Assembly: GCA_019096155.1 (NCBI GenBank)
Contig: JAHCVI010000002.1
Span: 806,001-870,000, forward strand
Direction: 5' to 3'
Length of the DNA stretch: 64,000 bases
Origin: Staphylotrichum longicolle
Taxonomy: Eukaryota > Ascomycota > Sordariomycetes > Sordariales > Chaetomiaceae
A model generated the notes under the pieces. The model did no database searches and had not been told where the DNA came from. It saw nothing but the letters and a program-made list of their open reading frames with translations. The translations under genes were made by a program, and so were the position numbers. Of the stretch, positions 10,220-21,431 are shown piece after piece. Every line of letters starts with the position of its first letter. Within the stretch, counting starts at the first letter, position 1.

Positions 10220-12484
10220 CTAGAGCAAGACACCCTCGCCTTCTTCCTCCGCCAGAGGCTCATCCTCGTCTTCGCTCCAATCCACCTCGGCATCCGCCGC
10301 ATCAGCCCGCCTCTGCACTTCCGCCAGGCCACTGAGCTCGGCGACATAGTCGCGATTGTCGAGCGCCCTCTTGACAAACTCCCAGCCCTCCGACCTGTAC
10401 GCCGAGACAATCGGCTCGCTGCACGCGCTGCAGTGCGTGTACGACTTCCCGTGCAGTATCATGTTTTGGAACGTGTGCAGGTAACCCCGGATCATGTGCG
10501 GGACGATGCCCAAAGCGTGATCGGCCGGTTCGCGCTCGTACGAGACCGATCCGCTCGATCCTTGCTTCGGTGTAGGCGCGGGCGCGTGGTGTTTGTTGGG
10601 GTGTTGGAGGACGCTGGTCAGCAGCTCGACGAGCAGTGCCGATGCGATGGCCGCAACGCCGGGGCGTGTGACGGTGCACTGCTGGTCGAGGGTCTGATCT
10701 TTCATCGACTTTGACTTTGTCAGCTTTGAATGCTCTCAGTAATGGGTGATCGACAACTCACATCGGCCGCGACGACCACATCGTTGCAAAAGTAGCAGCC
10801 CAGCGTCTCCTCGCTGGCGTCCTTTGACGCTGCCCCATGCCGCATCACCACGTACGTGTCAAATCCGAGCGCTGCGTTCATGACAATCTTGTTGGAGGCT
10901 TTGCCCATCACCGTTGGCAGCCACCTCGACTCGCGCGTGTCCATAAGAAGGAAGATGGCATCGTGCGTATCCACAAGCTCTTGGAGTTTGGTAAAATCCG
11001 CCTTCACCTTGGCTTCGTCCAGAACAGGATGACCCAGCATCGGCACAGACAGATGGTGCCCTTCCGCCTCGATGCCAGGATAAATCTCCTTCAGGGACTC
11101 GGCAGCACGCAGCGCCTTAGGCTTTCCGCCATTCAGACAGTCACTGAAAGGGAACAACGGCTGTCGCACGGGATTGGAGAAAGACACGGCGCCGTAGTCG
11201 ACCAACGTGATCTTCCGCACGCCCCATCCCATCAGGTTCCTCGAGACGTAACTGCCCAAAGTTCCCGCACCGAGCAGCAAACACCTTGTGTTCTTGATTG
11301 TGTCGAGGTCGAGGTTGGGAGCCAACCGCCACTTCATCAGCTTCAGATTGAGATCGACCGCCTGGTCCGCCAGCCGTGTAGGATCCATGTATTCCGCAAG
11401 GTTGGCTAGGCGCGCCCTGAGTTTGCCACTGTTGTTTCTCTCCCAGCCTGTGACACTGGGCATCTTGCCCACTTGTGCGTCGTTGGCCGGGTCCATGGTC
11501 AAGGGAAGAACAATACTCCGGGCCTCGTGCCTCTTCGCCTGCGTATCACGGTAGCACAGTATCTGGACCTTGTTCAGGCGATACCTTTGCCTGATCAAGA
11601 CTAGGAGGTTGCGGAGCGGCCACGAGGGGGAGTCTTCGTAATTGGAGGCGTCAACAAACGCAATGTACCGATCCTCCTCGTTCACGTTGTCGAAGAAGCC
11701 TGTCTCAAAGTCGCGGAGGGCGCCGATCTGCCACCGATACCCGATGTCCACGGGAACGTCGTCGAGCAGAGGCTTCGGCGTCCCATCCTCGCCGCGGACC
11801 TTTTTGGCAAGGAAGAAGCCGTGCTCCTTCTCCGTGCTGAGGACATAGCGCCAGGTGCATACTGAATCCACAAGCGCTGTGCTCTCCTGGGAGTTCATGC
11901 GTCCAACTGGTCCAGTTTGCTTCCATGGCGGGTCCGAGTGAAGGGCAGGAAACGCGAACCAGTAGGTAAACTTGTACTTCTTCAGGTCGGCAAACGAGAG
12001 AATGGCAAATGAGGAGAGGAGTGATGGCACCGAGTAGATTGTGCCATCCTGGATCGCTTCCCATATCTCCGAGGGTGTCAACTACGAGCGCAAAGAAGGA
12101 AGGGGTCGGACAGACACACCTGGCGACCAGCATCTGTGATCATGGCACTCTTGTCGGTGTTATTAAACTCCTCGATCGTGTTGACGTTCTTGATGTAGCC
12201 TTTGGCTCGAGTCAGGCCAAGGGGCACGCTGCGTGCTATTTAGCCCTGCGCACAGGTTTCTGGAGGCGCGCGGCATGAACTTACTCCTGATTTGTGAGAG
12301 CGCTCCCGAGAATCTGCATCTTCGTGCTCGACGCTGCATCGGCATGCGGCCGTGGCTCGTAGACGCCCATCACTGGGCGTGCTGAGTCGTCCAGCTTGTC
12401 ATGATCAAGCTTGGACGAGAAGAGGGCACTGTAGAACGGGAGCTCAATCTCGGACGAGAAAGGCGCAAACTTCAGGGCGGCCAT
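10220..12484 (-). CDS. atg7: Autophagy E1-like ubiquitin-like-modifier-activating enzyme Atg7
   Basis: Activates Atg8 and Atg12 with ATP and passes them to the E2 enzymes Atg3 and Atg10 during autophagosome formation in the cytosol. Exons (minus): 12285-12484, 12120-12228, 10762-12081, 10220-10708, giving 705 residues with all phases closing. The N-terminal domain begins MAALKFAPFSSEIELPFYS. The adenylation domain has the nucleotide loop LLLGAGTLGSYVSRNLMGWG (GxGxxG at about 374-379) followed by ITLVDYG. A CYFCNDV zinc-ligand-type segment precedes the last intron. The catalytic cysteine lies in TLDQQCTVTRPG (C554). The C-terminus ends in an acidic tail (DWSEDEDE...), which in known Atg7 recruits Atg8 and the E2s. 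It is divergent from dCMP deaminase, with 0.75 kb between starts. No defect was seen. Confidence 0.97.
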
Positions 12485-13235
12485 CGCGGTCGACTGTCCA
12501 CACGAGCGAAAACGATGGCGCGCTGTATAAAAAGGTTTGGTTGTTGTTTTGTTGAACAGAAGCTTCTGGGGGAGAGAGATTTTCGGCAGGGGTTGGTGTA
12601 AGAAGGTACGTAAGTGTTGTCGGCCGACCAGCAATAAAATTGAGAACTGTAGATGATGGGCAGATGTGTGTGTCAGATATATTTTGATTCTGCGGCCGTG
12701 ACGGCGCACGAGGATGTTCGTAAGGATATAGCTATGAGCTGCTTTGTTCGGGTGCGTAAAAGCTCGGAAGTTCAAAAATGAAATGGACGGAGGTCCGATC
12801 GGTAAGGTGGTCAACCTGTGAGAACTGGGAAGAGATGACGGGAATGTTGCTTCCCTCGGTGTTGGTCAGCTGTGTTCTGGAGATGACCAAAATGTGTCAC
12901 CGGATCCATGCCCCGTCGTGGTTCGTCGTCGGTGTTGTAAGCAAGCAGCCCAGGCAGCTGCGCCGTGGTGGGGAGCTCCCTCAGCTTGCCTGCCCCGCAC
13001 CTGCTCGCCAAGCCATCTGCAGCCTGCCCCTCCGGCTAATCTCCGGTGTACCTCCCCTAAAGCCAAGAGCTTGGCACTTAACTGAACGCGTAAACTGGCT
13101 GCAGGAACGCGTCCGGCCCGGCCTTTCGAGAAGGACCTAAGATTTGCCCGTGGATGTGAGGGGAGACAACCTTGGAAAGTGTTTTTGTGGGTTTATTTCT
13201 CGGTAAAAGCGGCAGCCATAGCAACCAACACAGCA
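12485..13235. other. Divergent promoter region between atg7 and dCMP deaminase
   Basis: 750 bp between the two start codons, without a supportable gene. A TATAAAAAG string occurs on the plus strand near 12525 but sits too far from the 13236 start to be assigned. Confidence 0.5.
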
Positions 13236-14486
13236 ATGTTTATCGGCATCTGCGGCAGTAATTTTCCCCCTTTTCCCCTTGTTTGTCAAGCTCATTTTGA
13301 CAAGCAAATTGCCAGGCATCTGCGCGGGCAAGCGCACCATTGCTCGCTATCTGGTCGACCACCATGGCTTCACACAGCTCTACCTCGACCCGCGGCCCAG
13401 CACGGAAGCCGATAATGCCGTCGACCGCGTCGAAGCCCTGAGCAACAGCACTTCGAGCAGCAGCACCCCGTCCAGCCGCCAGCACCTCTTCCCCACCCCC
13501 GACGACCTCCTCGACTTTGTCACCAAGAACTGGCGCGAACGATGGGTCACCACCGACATCCCCAACGAAGCCGTCCTTGACATGTACACCCGCCGGCCCT
13601 TCTTCCTCCTCATCAGCGTCGACGCCCCCGTGACCGTCCGCTGGCGGCGCTTCCAGGCCCGGCAAACCCAAACCCAATCCCAATCCCAACAACAACAAGC
13701 CCTCCCCCCCACCCTCCCTCGATGATAATCTCCCCATCCCGACCACCCTCGAAGCTTTCGTCCACCTCTCCGACACGCACCTCTACTCCCCGACCTCGGC
13801 CGCCAACACGCTCATCTCGCGCGCCACCGTCCGCCTGCTCAACACGTCCTCCTCGCTCGCGCACCTCTACGCCACGCTCGGCAAGCTCGACCTGCTCAAC
13901 GCGGACCGCCTGCGCCCCTCGTGGGACGCCTACTTCATGGCGCTCGCGTCGCTCGCCGCGCAGCGCAGCAACTGCATGAAGCGGCGCGTGGGCTGCGTCG
14001 TGGTGCGCGACAAGCGCGTCATCTCGACGGGGTACAACGGCACGCCGCGCGGGCTCGTCAACTGCGGCGAGGGCGGGTGCGGGCGGTGCAACGCGGGCGA
14101 GGGGTCGGGCCACGGCCTGGCGACGTGCCTGTGCATCCACGCCGAGGAGAACGCGCTGCTCGAGGCCGGGCGCGAGAGGGTGCGCGACGGGGCCGTGCTG
14201 TACTGCGACACGTGCCCGTGCCTGACGTGCAGCATCAAGATTGTGCAGGTCGGGGTGCGGGAGGTGGTGTACAGTCAGGGGTATAGCATGGATGGGGAGA
14301 CGGCAGCGGTGTTTAGGGAGGCCGGGGTGAGGCTGAGGCAGTTTGTGCCGGTAAGTCACCTTCTTCTTCTTCTCATTTTCGGGGTTGTGTTGTGGGTGTC
14401 AAAGGTGATATGATGTTTGACTGATGTGATGTGTGTAGCCTGCCAACGGGCTGATCCACCTCGAGAAGCCGGAGTTGTACACATAA
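13236..14486 (+). CDS. dcd1: Deoxycytidylate (dCMP) deaminase, with one apparent frameshift
   Basis: Zinc enzyme converting dCMP to dUMP for dTTP synthesis. Exons: 13236-13257, 13316-14350, 14439-14486. The fungal form has an N-terminal P-loop-like segment (MFIGICGSICAGKRTIARYL, joined across intron 1) and a C-terminal deaminase domain. The deaminase zinc site is CIHAEENA (His and catalytic Glu) with CDTCPCLTC; SNCMKRRVGCVVV and STGYNGTPRG are also typical. Within exon 2 the frame changes in a Q/P-rich linker at a run of seven C (13704-13710). The total coding length is one base too long for a continuous frame, and removing one C joins the two halves without a stop. The short last exon adds PANGLIHLEKPELYT. 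A consensus error is more likely than a null allele. Confidence 0.93.
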
Positions 14487-15746
14487 CGTTAGCGGGATTT
14501 CAATTCAAGTTGCGTTCACAGAATAGGCGATCGCCGGATTTCGGATTTCATCATGCAGGGCATTGCGTTCCTGCGGCGGCATTTCTTTGTTTCTTCATGA
14601 TGTTCTGCATACATAGCGCCGGACGAGATCGGGATTCGACTCTCTTGCAAGGCTTAAATTGGTGTTAGTGGTGATGTTAGTGATGCTGCGGGAATTTCAG
14701 TCCGGGATTCGTCCGATCTCCTCGCTCTTCCGGAATGCACAACCATATGTACATGGTTCAAGGGAACTGAGCAGAACCCCCAGTTTTTGATTGCGGGCCA
14801 TTACTGTGTAGGCGCGCCATCCATCTCATCCTCGGCAGATCTGGGCCAAGAAATGCCAATGCTTGCGATCTCACATTCCCTTCAACCCATTGCTGAGGGC
14901 GCCATGTACCCCAGACTGATCAGCCATCTTGGCGGGTGTTGGCACAGCTTGCCAAGGGTTGGCAAACGAGCGGCAAGCAGGGGGAGCTAGTGCGGCTAGT
15001 GCGGCATTTCTCGCGAGCTGTGGGGGCAACACAATTTCACATCTCCACGGCGCGCCTGGCCGGTCCACGGTGTCTCTGTTCCCGACCCATCCCCCGCTTG
15101 TCGCCGGAGTGAGCCTGGTGGATCATGGTGGAACCATCTATGAAGCGCGATATGATCGAAAGGCAAACAAAAAAAACACGGCGAGGCCCAAGTCAGTGGT
15201 ATCAAGTAGTATTAGTAGGAAAAAAAAAGTATAGTAAAAGAGCTGCCAGAGTCCCCCAAATGGCGAGATCCGGCGCGCCGTGTGAAGATACCCCGTCATC
15301 AGGTTTGAGGTTGCTGAATCTGCTGGACAGATACGACACCGACGTGACAAGACATGCGCCTCCAAATTTCCCGTCCAACCCGACGCCAGGTACTCCAGGC
15401 AAGCAGCCTTTCCAAGCTGTCCAGACAACCGAATACTTGGTGAGCCGAGAAGAACCATGGCGTTTCCGTTACGGTATGCTGCTGGATAGATTCGTTGGGT
15501 ATCGTCGCAAATCGGTCAATCGTGTCGGGTCAGAAACCGCGTGCCCCTTGCTGCCGACCCTGCTCCTTCCCCGGGCTCCCTCCCGCCGAGCAGGCCAAGG
15601 AGCCCTCCAACCATCTCAGCCCTCTCCAACATCCCTCCCGCCCGCAACAAGTCATTACTTCATTGCTCCAACCCGGACTGGCCGGGTCCGTTCCCTCCCT
15701 CTCTCACCTCGTCGTCAAACTGCTAAGTGGTGGAAGCTGAATTTGC
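14487..15746. other. Intergenic
   Basis: 3' flanks of dCMP deaminase and of the small membrane protein. No supportable feature was seen in about 1.26 kb. Confidence 0.55.
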
Positions 15747-15941
15747 TTAGGCGATGGTCGCGCGCTTCTCCTTGCGGGCCTGCAGCTTCTTGAAGATGAA
15801 GAGGACGATGAGGCCGACGGCGACGACAAAGACGATGCAGAAGACGACCATGACACCGGCGTTCTCGCCGGCCCAGTTGCTGCGCTTGGCGATGTGGAGC
15901 ATGGTGTCGCGAGCGACGACGGGGAGGTTGACGGCAGGCAT
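15747..15941 (-). CDS. Small single-pass membrane protein, 64 residues, function unknown
   Basis: Single exon, ATG at 15941, TAA at 15747. The protein begins MPAVNLPVVARDTMLHIAKR. One strongly hydrophobic segment, about residues 28-49 (GVMVVFCIVFVVAVGLIVLF), is followed by a basic tail (KKLQARKEKR). The positive-inside rule suggests a cytosolic or matrix-facing C-terminus. The clear layout and clean start-to-stop frame make it look like a real micro-protein of the type commonly annotated as hypothetical in Sordariomycetes; that resemblance is from memory and unverified. It has no close neighbour on the same strand. Confidence 0.75.
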   Translation of the reverse strand: MPAVNLPVVARDTMLHIAKRSNWAGENAGVMVVFCIVFVVAVGLIVLFIFKKLQARKEKRATIA

Positions 15942-17965
15942 TTTGGGAATTAGAGGTTACTAAAGGAACCGCGAGCGTTAGCGATGTGGTGTTGCAGCAG
16001 GAATGGCCCGTGAGATTGCGCGCAATTGATGCCGTCTCGTTTTCTGCTCTCGGGGGATTTTGCTCTTGGCCGCACGGGCGCGGTCTGGCTTCCGAGGTGG
16101 CTGGGCTCGTGTGCGTGCATGGAACAGTGGGCTCTTCAGCGCAGGGACCCTCGCAAACAGCTGCACGGCAGTGGCACTCTTGGCTTCCGTCATGCAGCCG
16201 AAGCTCAGGCACAGCGCCGAAGAGCCGAACGGGCGTCGCAAGGCAGCTCAATTCGGAGCAAAACAGCTTGCAGCAAGGCGCTCAAATCGGGTCAATTGAA
16301 TGCGGGAGAATGGCTTACAGCTTGGTTTTGCGTATTAATTGCGATTGGGGAATAATGGCAGCTTCAGAGAACCGAATTGCAGTCGCGGATGACGAAATCG
16401 GGTTCGGGAGAGTCAAGACGACGGGTGAACAACACAAGACGTGAGAGGAGATGCTGAAGGACGAGGGGCCAATTGGGGGGAAATCGGACGTGGCAGTCTC
16501 CTGTCGAGGGAAAGTGTCGAGTGAGGTTGAAGAGGGAAGGGGGGAGAGATGGATGGAATCAGCGGGTGGGAAAGAAGGAAACAAAATAACGCCTGTGGGG
16601 CGAGGCCGGCAGAAACAAGAAAGCTTGGCCGCCGCTGGTCTCCGTGGCTCCGGCGGCAGGGCTTTTCTGCCACTGCGCGAATTTCCAATCTGACCGCCCC
16701 AGGGCCGCCGGGCGATTGGGGCGGGGACTCGGCTCGGCTGGGATCCCACGGCGAACGCAAGCGACCATGCTCCACGAAGAGCGGGCACGACTCGCGCCAC
16801 TGCACGCTTCGCACGCTGCAGCATGCATGGCGACTCCATAATCGTGCTGCACCCGCGGGACGGGGATCACCGCACTGGGTGACAAAGTAGCAAGGTGACG
16901 GATGTGGCTCGCTGCTGACCCTCGAGCGCCGTGCGACGCGCCCTCGGCGTCAGCGACACACGTGCCGGGTCGCCATCGGTCATACTGGAGTCAGGTCGGC
17001 AGCGACAAGGAGGGGGAAAGTGTGGGATAACCCTGTTGTTGCTGGGAGCCACTGGGGTGGAGTCGGTCGAGGTTGGATGGAGGAGGCCCGTGAGATGAGT
17101 GAGCACCGATCACCTCCCGCTAAAATGAGCGCCTTGCGGCCCGGTTCTTGAACGTCAGGTCCTCGCGCTTCGCGCTTGGTTCAGGTCGCGCCCGGTTCGC
17201 AGCGGCTGCTATCGTTCCTGCCGTCACTTGTACACAGTAGTGCGCCCGGCGCTCGATGTGACCTCCCCGTGTCGTGCGACTGTGTATTGCATGTCGCGTG
17301 TCGAAACTAAGGTACCTACAGGACATTGCCGGATGCACCTTCATCCCACGAGCATCAAGTTCATGTCACTAGGTACCTTATCACAGGAAGGTGACCCATA
17401 TATACCCGGCACGCTGCTGTCGGAGAATCTCACCCAGCGCAAAAGATTGAAGACGTCGAGAACCGAGAACGGAAGATGCGATGTCCTTTGTTGTTTAAAT
17501 TTTTGTTAAATTTTCAAGCGGGAGCTTACGGGAAGGCAGCGTCCTCCATGTTATCTTCAAGCCATTTCCGCCACCCCACTTCCCTCCGGCGCTCCTCCAG
17601 CATGCCGTGCTTCCGACCCTTCCATGACGTGTGGAGTCGCCCGTTTCTGGGGGCGAGCGGCGCCGAGGTGTGGGAGGGAAGTGGAAACACCCTAACTTCC
17701 AGTGGCACTGACGGGGCAACCAAAGGGCCGATCGCGTCGCTCTACCATCCAATAGTATTGGGTTTCAAAGTATACGATGTATTTCGTAGAACTACATGTC
17801 TACGGCAAGGGTTAACAAGGACCGGTGTCATCGACTTACACGCGGCCCAGCTTCCCGTTCAAGACACTGTCATGTCCCTGGCAACAAACTCTCTCCAAAC
17901 CCGTCCCATCCCCAAAATCAAACAATGCTTGACGGCTCCGAAAGGGAAATAAGATCAATCAACGC
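15942..17965. other. Intergenic
   Basis: About 2 kb between the micro-protein promoter and the AA9 3' end. No conserved ORF, RNA gene or repeat was recognised on either strand. Confidence 0.55.
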
Positions 17966-18816
17966 TTAGCAGCTGATCGGGGCAGGTCCTGGCGGCGTAT
18001 AAGGCTTGCCGTCGTTGTCGGGCTGTCCTGTCTTGCCATAGATGCTAGTGAGGATGCCGGCGTCGTTGGCGCTGTAGGCGCCCGGGAAGCTGACGGTCTG
18101 CGACGGTGAGAAGGAGCCTCCGCCCGAGACGTTGATCTGAGCACAGGACTGGTAGAACTGCGCCTGGTTCGGCTTGCTGGCCGAGTGCAGGGCCAGAACC
18201 TCGACACGCAGGAGGTAGTGCCCCGAGGCGATGCACTGGGGAAGGTTGAAGTACACCCAGCCGTTGTTGTTGAGGAGGTTGTCGACACCCCACTTCCTGC
18301 TGCCGGTATCGAACCCATCCTGCCAGATCTTGAACCTGTCCGAGTTGTCAGCCTCACAGCACGCTGACTTTGGGCCTCCAGAGGAACATACCACTTCAGG
18401 CCGCTCTGGCTGGCGGATGCGGCATTGTCGACCTTGGCAAGGTAGGCCATCACGGGGCCCTTGTGCGACTTGGCGATCGGATTGTCCTGGTCGCCGGCGA
18501 ACTGGGCACCGCCGATGACGTGCTGGTACCACGCGCCGATCCGGTCCCCGGCCTTGACGTTGATGACGGTCTGCGACTTGGAGCCCGACTGGCCGCACAC
18601 CATGTTTGCGCTGTTCACATCCTGCACCGGGTTGTTGTTGTTGGGCGCCCGGAGACCAGTGAGCGACCCCTGGTCCTGACCGTTGACAGAGACTTTCTGC
18701 GGGCTGTGTTAGTATTCACTCCCAGGGGCCGAGTGAAGGGCATGGCGTACCTGGAAGATGGCATGACCCTCCGCCGAGAGAGCACACGCCAGGAGAGAAA
18801 CCAGGGAGAACTTCAT
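17966..18816 (-). CDS. Secreted AA9 lytic polysaccharide monooxygenase (formerly GH61), no CBM
   Basis: Copper monooxygenase that oxidatively cleaves cellulose or related glucans outside the cell. Exons (minus): 18751-18816, 18392-18696, 17966-18335, giving 246 residues. A 17-residue signal peptide (MKFSLVSLLACALSAEG) leaves mature N-terminal His18 (HAIFQKVSVNG), the first histidine-brace ligand. The second ligand histidine is in AKSHKGPVMAYLAKVDNA. The axial tyrosine is in AQFYQSCAQINVSGGG. The end is PGAYSANDAGILTSIYG followed by a proline-rich close ending in Cys. There is no linker or CBM1, so it is a single-domain enzyme. C1 or C4 regioselectivity cannot be decided by eye. It is divergent from the complex I 24 kDa gene. 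A TATAAG lies about 95 bp upstream of the ATG. Confidence 0.96.
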
Positions 18817-20155
18817 GGTTGCTTGTGGTCGATGAGATCAGGTTGCAATGGAAGGCTGGAGGATGGTCCTGATGTGACCCGAACTAGCATGAGCACTTGC
18901 CCCAGTACTTATACAACCCAGGCAGATGGGTAAGGGGTGCCGCGGTCGGGAGCGAAGCCTTGGATCCGGCTGTTGGTCCGAGAAGCCACCGAATCTCTCA
19001 ATCCCGGGCACGTCAAGGCCTGCGGGCATATTGGAGATGACGGCATGCCTGATCTTGTGAGCTGTGGTGACAAATGGGCAGGGCCGGGCCCAAGGTGCCG
19101 AAGCGTGGCTTGCAGGGCCGGTAGTCGGATTGGCGGGGCCCCGGATTTCGCGATGGGGAGGGCAATCTATTCAGATAAACTGCGGTCTATATTGCGGCCG
19201 GGGGCTGCGCTTTGTGTTGGACAACAGCAGGGCGGCGCGCTCGCCAACACTTCAATGCCGCTCCCGCCCAGAGGTGTCACATTAGGCAGTATTCTATGCC
19301 CCAGCCAGGGGCGGCCGATCCGAACCCTAAAAGAGGACAAGACGGAAGCTTTCCCAATTGAGCCGGGCAACGGACGGCATCCAGCTCCCCATAACGGTGG
19401 ATAGTGGTGTCGATCTGATCATGGAGGCTCATGCAACGGCGCGGGATAGAGTCAGGCGCGGTGAACCGAGGCCTGGAGCAGCACGCGAAACAGGTTGGAA
19501 TGCTGCGATTGATGGAAGATAAGCGAACGAGACACTGAAAACCCGGAACTGAAAAGCCGTCAATGGCACGCAAATAGAGATGGTTGTCAAGCCAGGTATA
19601 TGGATGCTGGTGAAGTCGAGCGAGGCTCAGTACACTAGGTGAGGTACCTAGGGAGGGGCTCCGGAGTCTCTGACAGGAAGGCATCAGCACACACTTCAGT
19701 TGCAAGCTACGGCCCAGACCGGCCAAGGGAGCGCCAGTCAATCTGCAGGCTTGACCATGGTAATGGGCTCGATGCGGCTGAAGTTGAACCAGAATGGGGA
19801 AAGAAAGTGTCAGGCGGAGGTGTTGAAAACATCACCAGGCCTTCGCCATCCCACCATCGAGTACCGCTGGTTGTGGTGAACTCAGCTTGAGGTGCCTTCT
19901 GCAGGAAGAATGAACGTCTCCCCTTGCTCCCCAAAGAGGAAACGCAGGCAGGTCGGATAGGAGCAAGCTCGGTTAGCTAAATATCTGTGCTTCCACCGCC
20001 TACCAACCAATCGAACGGCGTCATTTTGTCAGAGCAGGTGGTCTGTGCCCAGCGCCAATTGGCGAAGCTGCCAAACTCGACGACGCTCAGATCGAGCCAC
20101 GAACTGCGACGCCGACATCCATTGACGCTGCCATTGCTCGACACACCCCGCAGCC
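18817..20155. other. Divergent promoter region between AA9 and complex I 24 kDa genes
   Basis: 1.34 kb between two divergent starts. It holds a TACCTAGG string near 19645. No gene was seen. Confidence 0.55.
18908..18913 (-). promoter_or_regulatory. Possible TATA element of the AA9 gene
   Basis: TATAAG on the minus strand, about 95 bp upstream of the AA9 start codon. A CTGGGG string (18900-18905) fits the CreA consensus SYGGRG but lies just downstream of the TATA and is short enough to occur by chance. Confidence 0.35.
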
Positions 20156-21094
20156 ATGGCGAGCAAGCTGACCCCCTTTCTCATGCGGACGGCCGTCCGG
20201 TCGGCGAGCCGGGCAGCGCGGCCACTTGGGCCCCAGACCCGCGCATTCTCGCTCACGCCGAGGACACAGAGCGACACCCTCATGGTGGTGAGTTGGCCCT
20301 GGCGGCACTGGCGATGCGAGTTTTGGGCCATTGAGGATGCGTAGTTGACGGCTAGTCTCTCGGAAACAGCACCGCAACACCCCCGACAACAACCCCAGCA
20401 TCCCTTTCAAGTTCACCGAGCAGAACGAGGCCATCATCGCCGAGGTCCTCAAGCGCTACCCGCCCCAGTACAAGAAGGCCGCCGTCATGCCCCTGCTCGA
20501 CCTGGGCCAGCGCCAGGCCGGCTTCACCAGCATCAGCGTCATGAACGAGGTGGCCCGCATCCTCGAGATGCCCCCGATGCGCGTCTATGAGGTGGCCTCC
20601 TTCTACACCATGTACAACCGGACACCGGTCGGCAAGTTCCACGTCCAGGCCTGCACAACGGTATGCCGCCCTTTCCGGTTCTAGAGTTGATCATATGGGG
20701 AAATGTGGGGGGCTAATTTCTGTGCAGACACCCTGCCAGCTCGGCGGCTGCGGCAGCGACGCCATCGTCAAGGCGATCAAGGAGCACCTGGGCATCAAGC
20801 AGGGCGAGACGACTGCAGACGGGCTCTTCACCTTCATCGAGGTCGAGTGCCTGGGCGCCTGCGTCAACGCGCCCATGGTGCAGATCAACGACGACTACTA
20901 CGAGGACCTGACGCCCGAGACCATGAAGTCGCTGCTGACGGCCCTCAAGGAGAGCGTGACGGACGTGAGCAAGGCCGCAAGGTGCCCAAGCCGGGCCCGC
21001 TGACCGGGCGGACACGTGCGAGAACAGCGCCGGCCTGACGAACCTGACGAGCGAGCCGTGGGGTGTCGAGAAGACGCGGATGATTGTAGACTAA
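20156..21094 (+). CDS. nuo-24: NADH:ubiquinone oxidoreductase 24 kDa subunit (NDUFV2/NuoE), two apparent frameshifts near the 3' end
   Basis: Mitochondrial complex I subunit carrying a [2Fe-2S] cluster in the NADH-oxidising arm. Exons: 20156-20287, 20370-20660, 20728-21094. The N-terminus (MASKLTPFLMRTAVRSASRA) is an arginine-rich mitochondrial presequence. The family core is AAVMPLLDLGQRQAGFTS and PPMRVYEVASFYTMYNR. The four cluster cysteines are in CTTTPC (across intron 2) and CLGAC. As written the frame stops at 21003 (TGA 21001-21003), but the expected C-terminus KVPKPGPLTGR then TCENSAGLTNLTSEPWG is present in the following frames up to a TAA at 21092-21094. One G missing near 20975 and one near 21010 would restore it. 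Two errors 35 bp apart in GC-rich sequence of a core respiratory gene suggest consensus error. Confidence 0.93.
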
Positions 21095-21431
21095 CAACGT
21101 TAGGCGGTGATAGACGGGGTGTACAAAAACGAATCCATCTGTGTAATTGTGCAAGCGGGCTGGCTGGGCGAGAACATGTGCAGATGACTGCGGTTCTTTT
21201 GACAACGGACCGAATTCCTCTGACCCCTAAACTACTCCTTAGGTAAAACGCATGCAGGTTGGCACCCCCTTGACTGCCGGGGCCGTGGGTTTTCGTCATC
21301 AGCTTCAATATCTAAACAGCAAATCAACGAACTCCCGCGCCGTGTCTCCATATTAACCAACATACTTCTTCCGCCAAACAAAACATCCCAAGTTCACACG
21401 CTGCCGAACGCGGGGCCAAGAAGATGCGCGC
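21095..21431. other. Short convergent intergenic region
   Basis: 3' flanks of the complex I gene and of the kelch gene. Nothing else was seen. Confidence 0.5.

Noticed and set aside
14625..14650. tRNA B-box-like string GGGATTCGACTC
   Set aside because: Flanks cannot pair into a cloverleaf.
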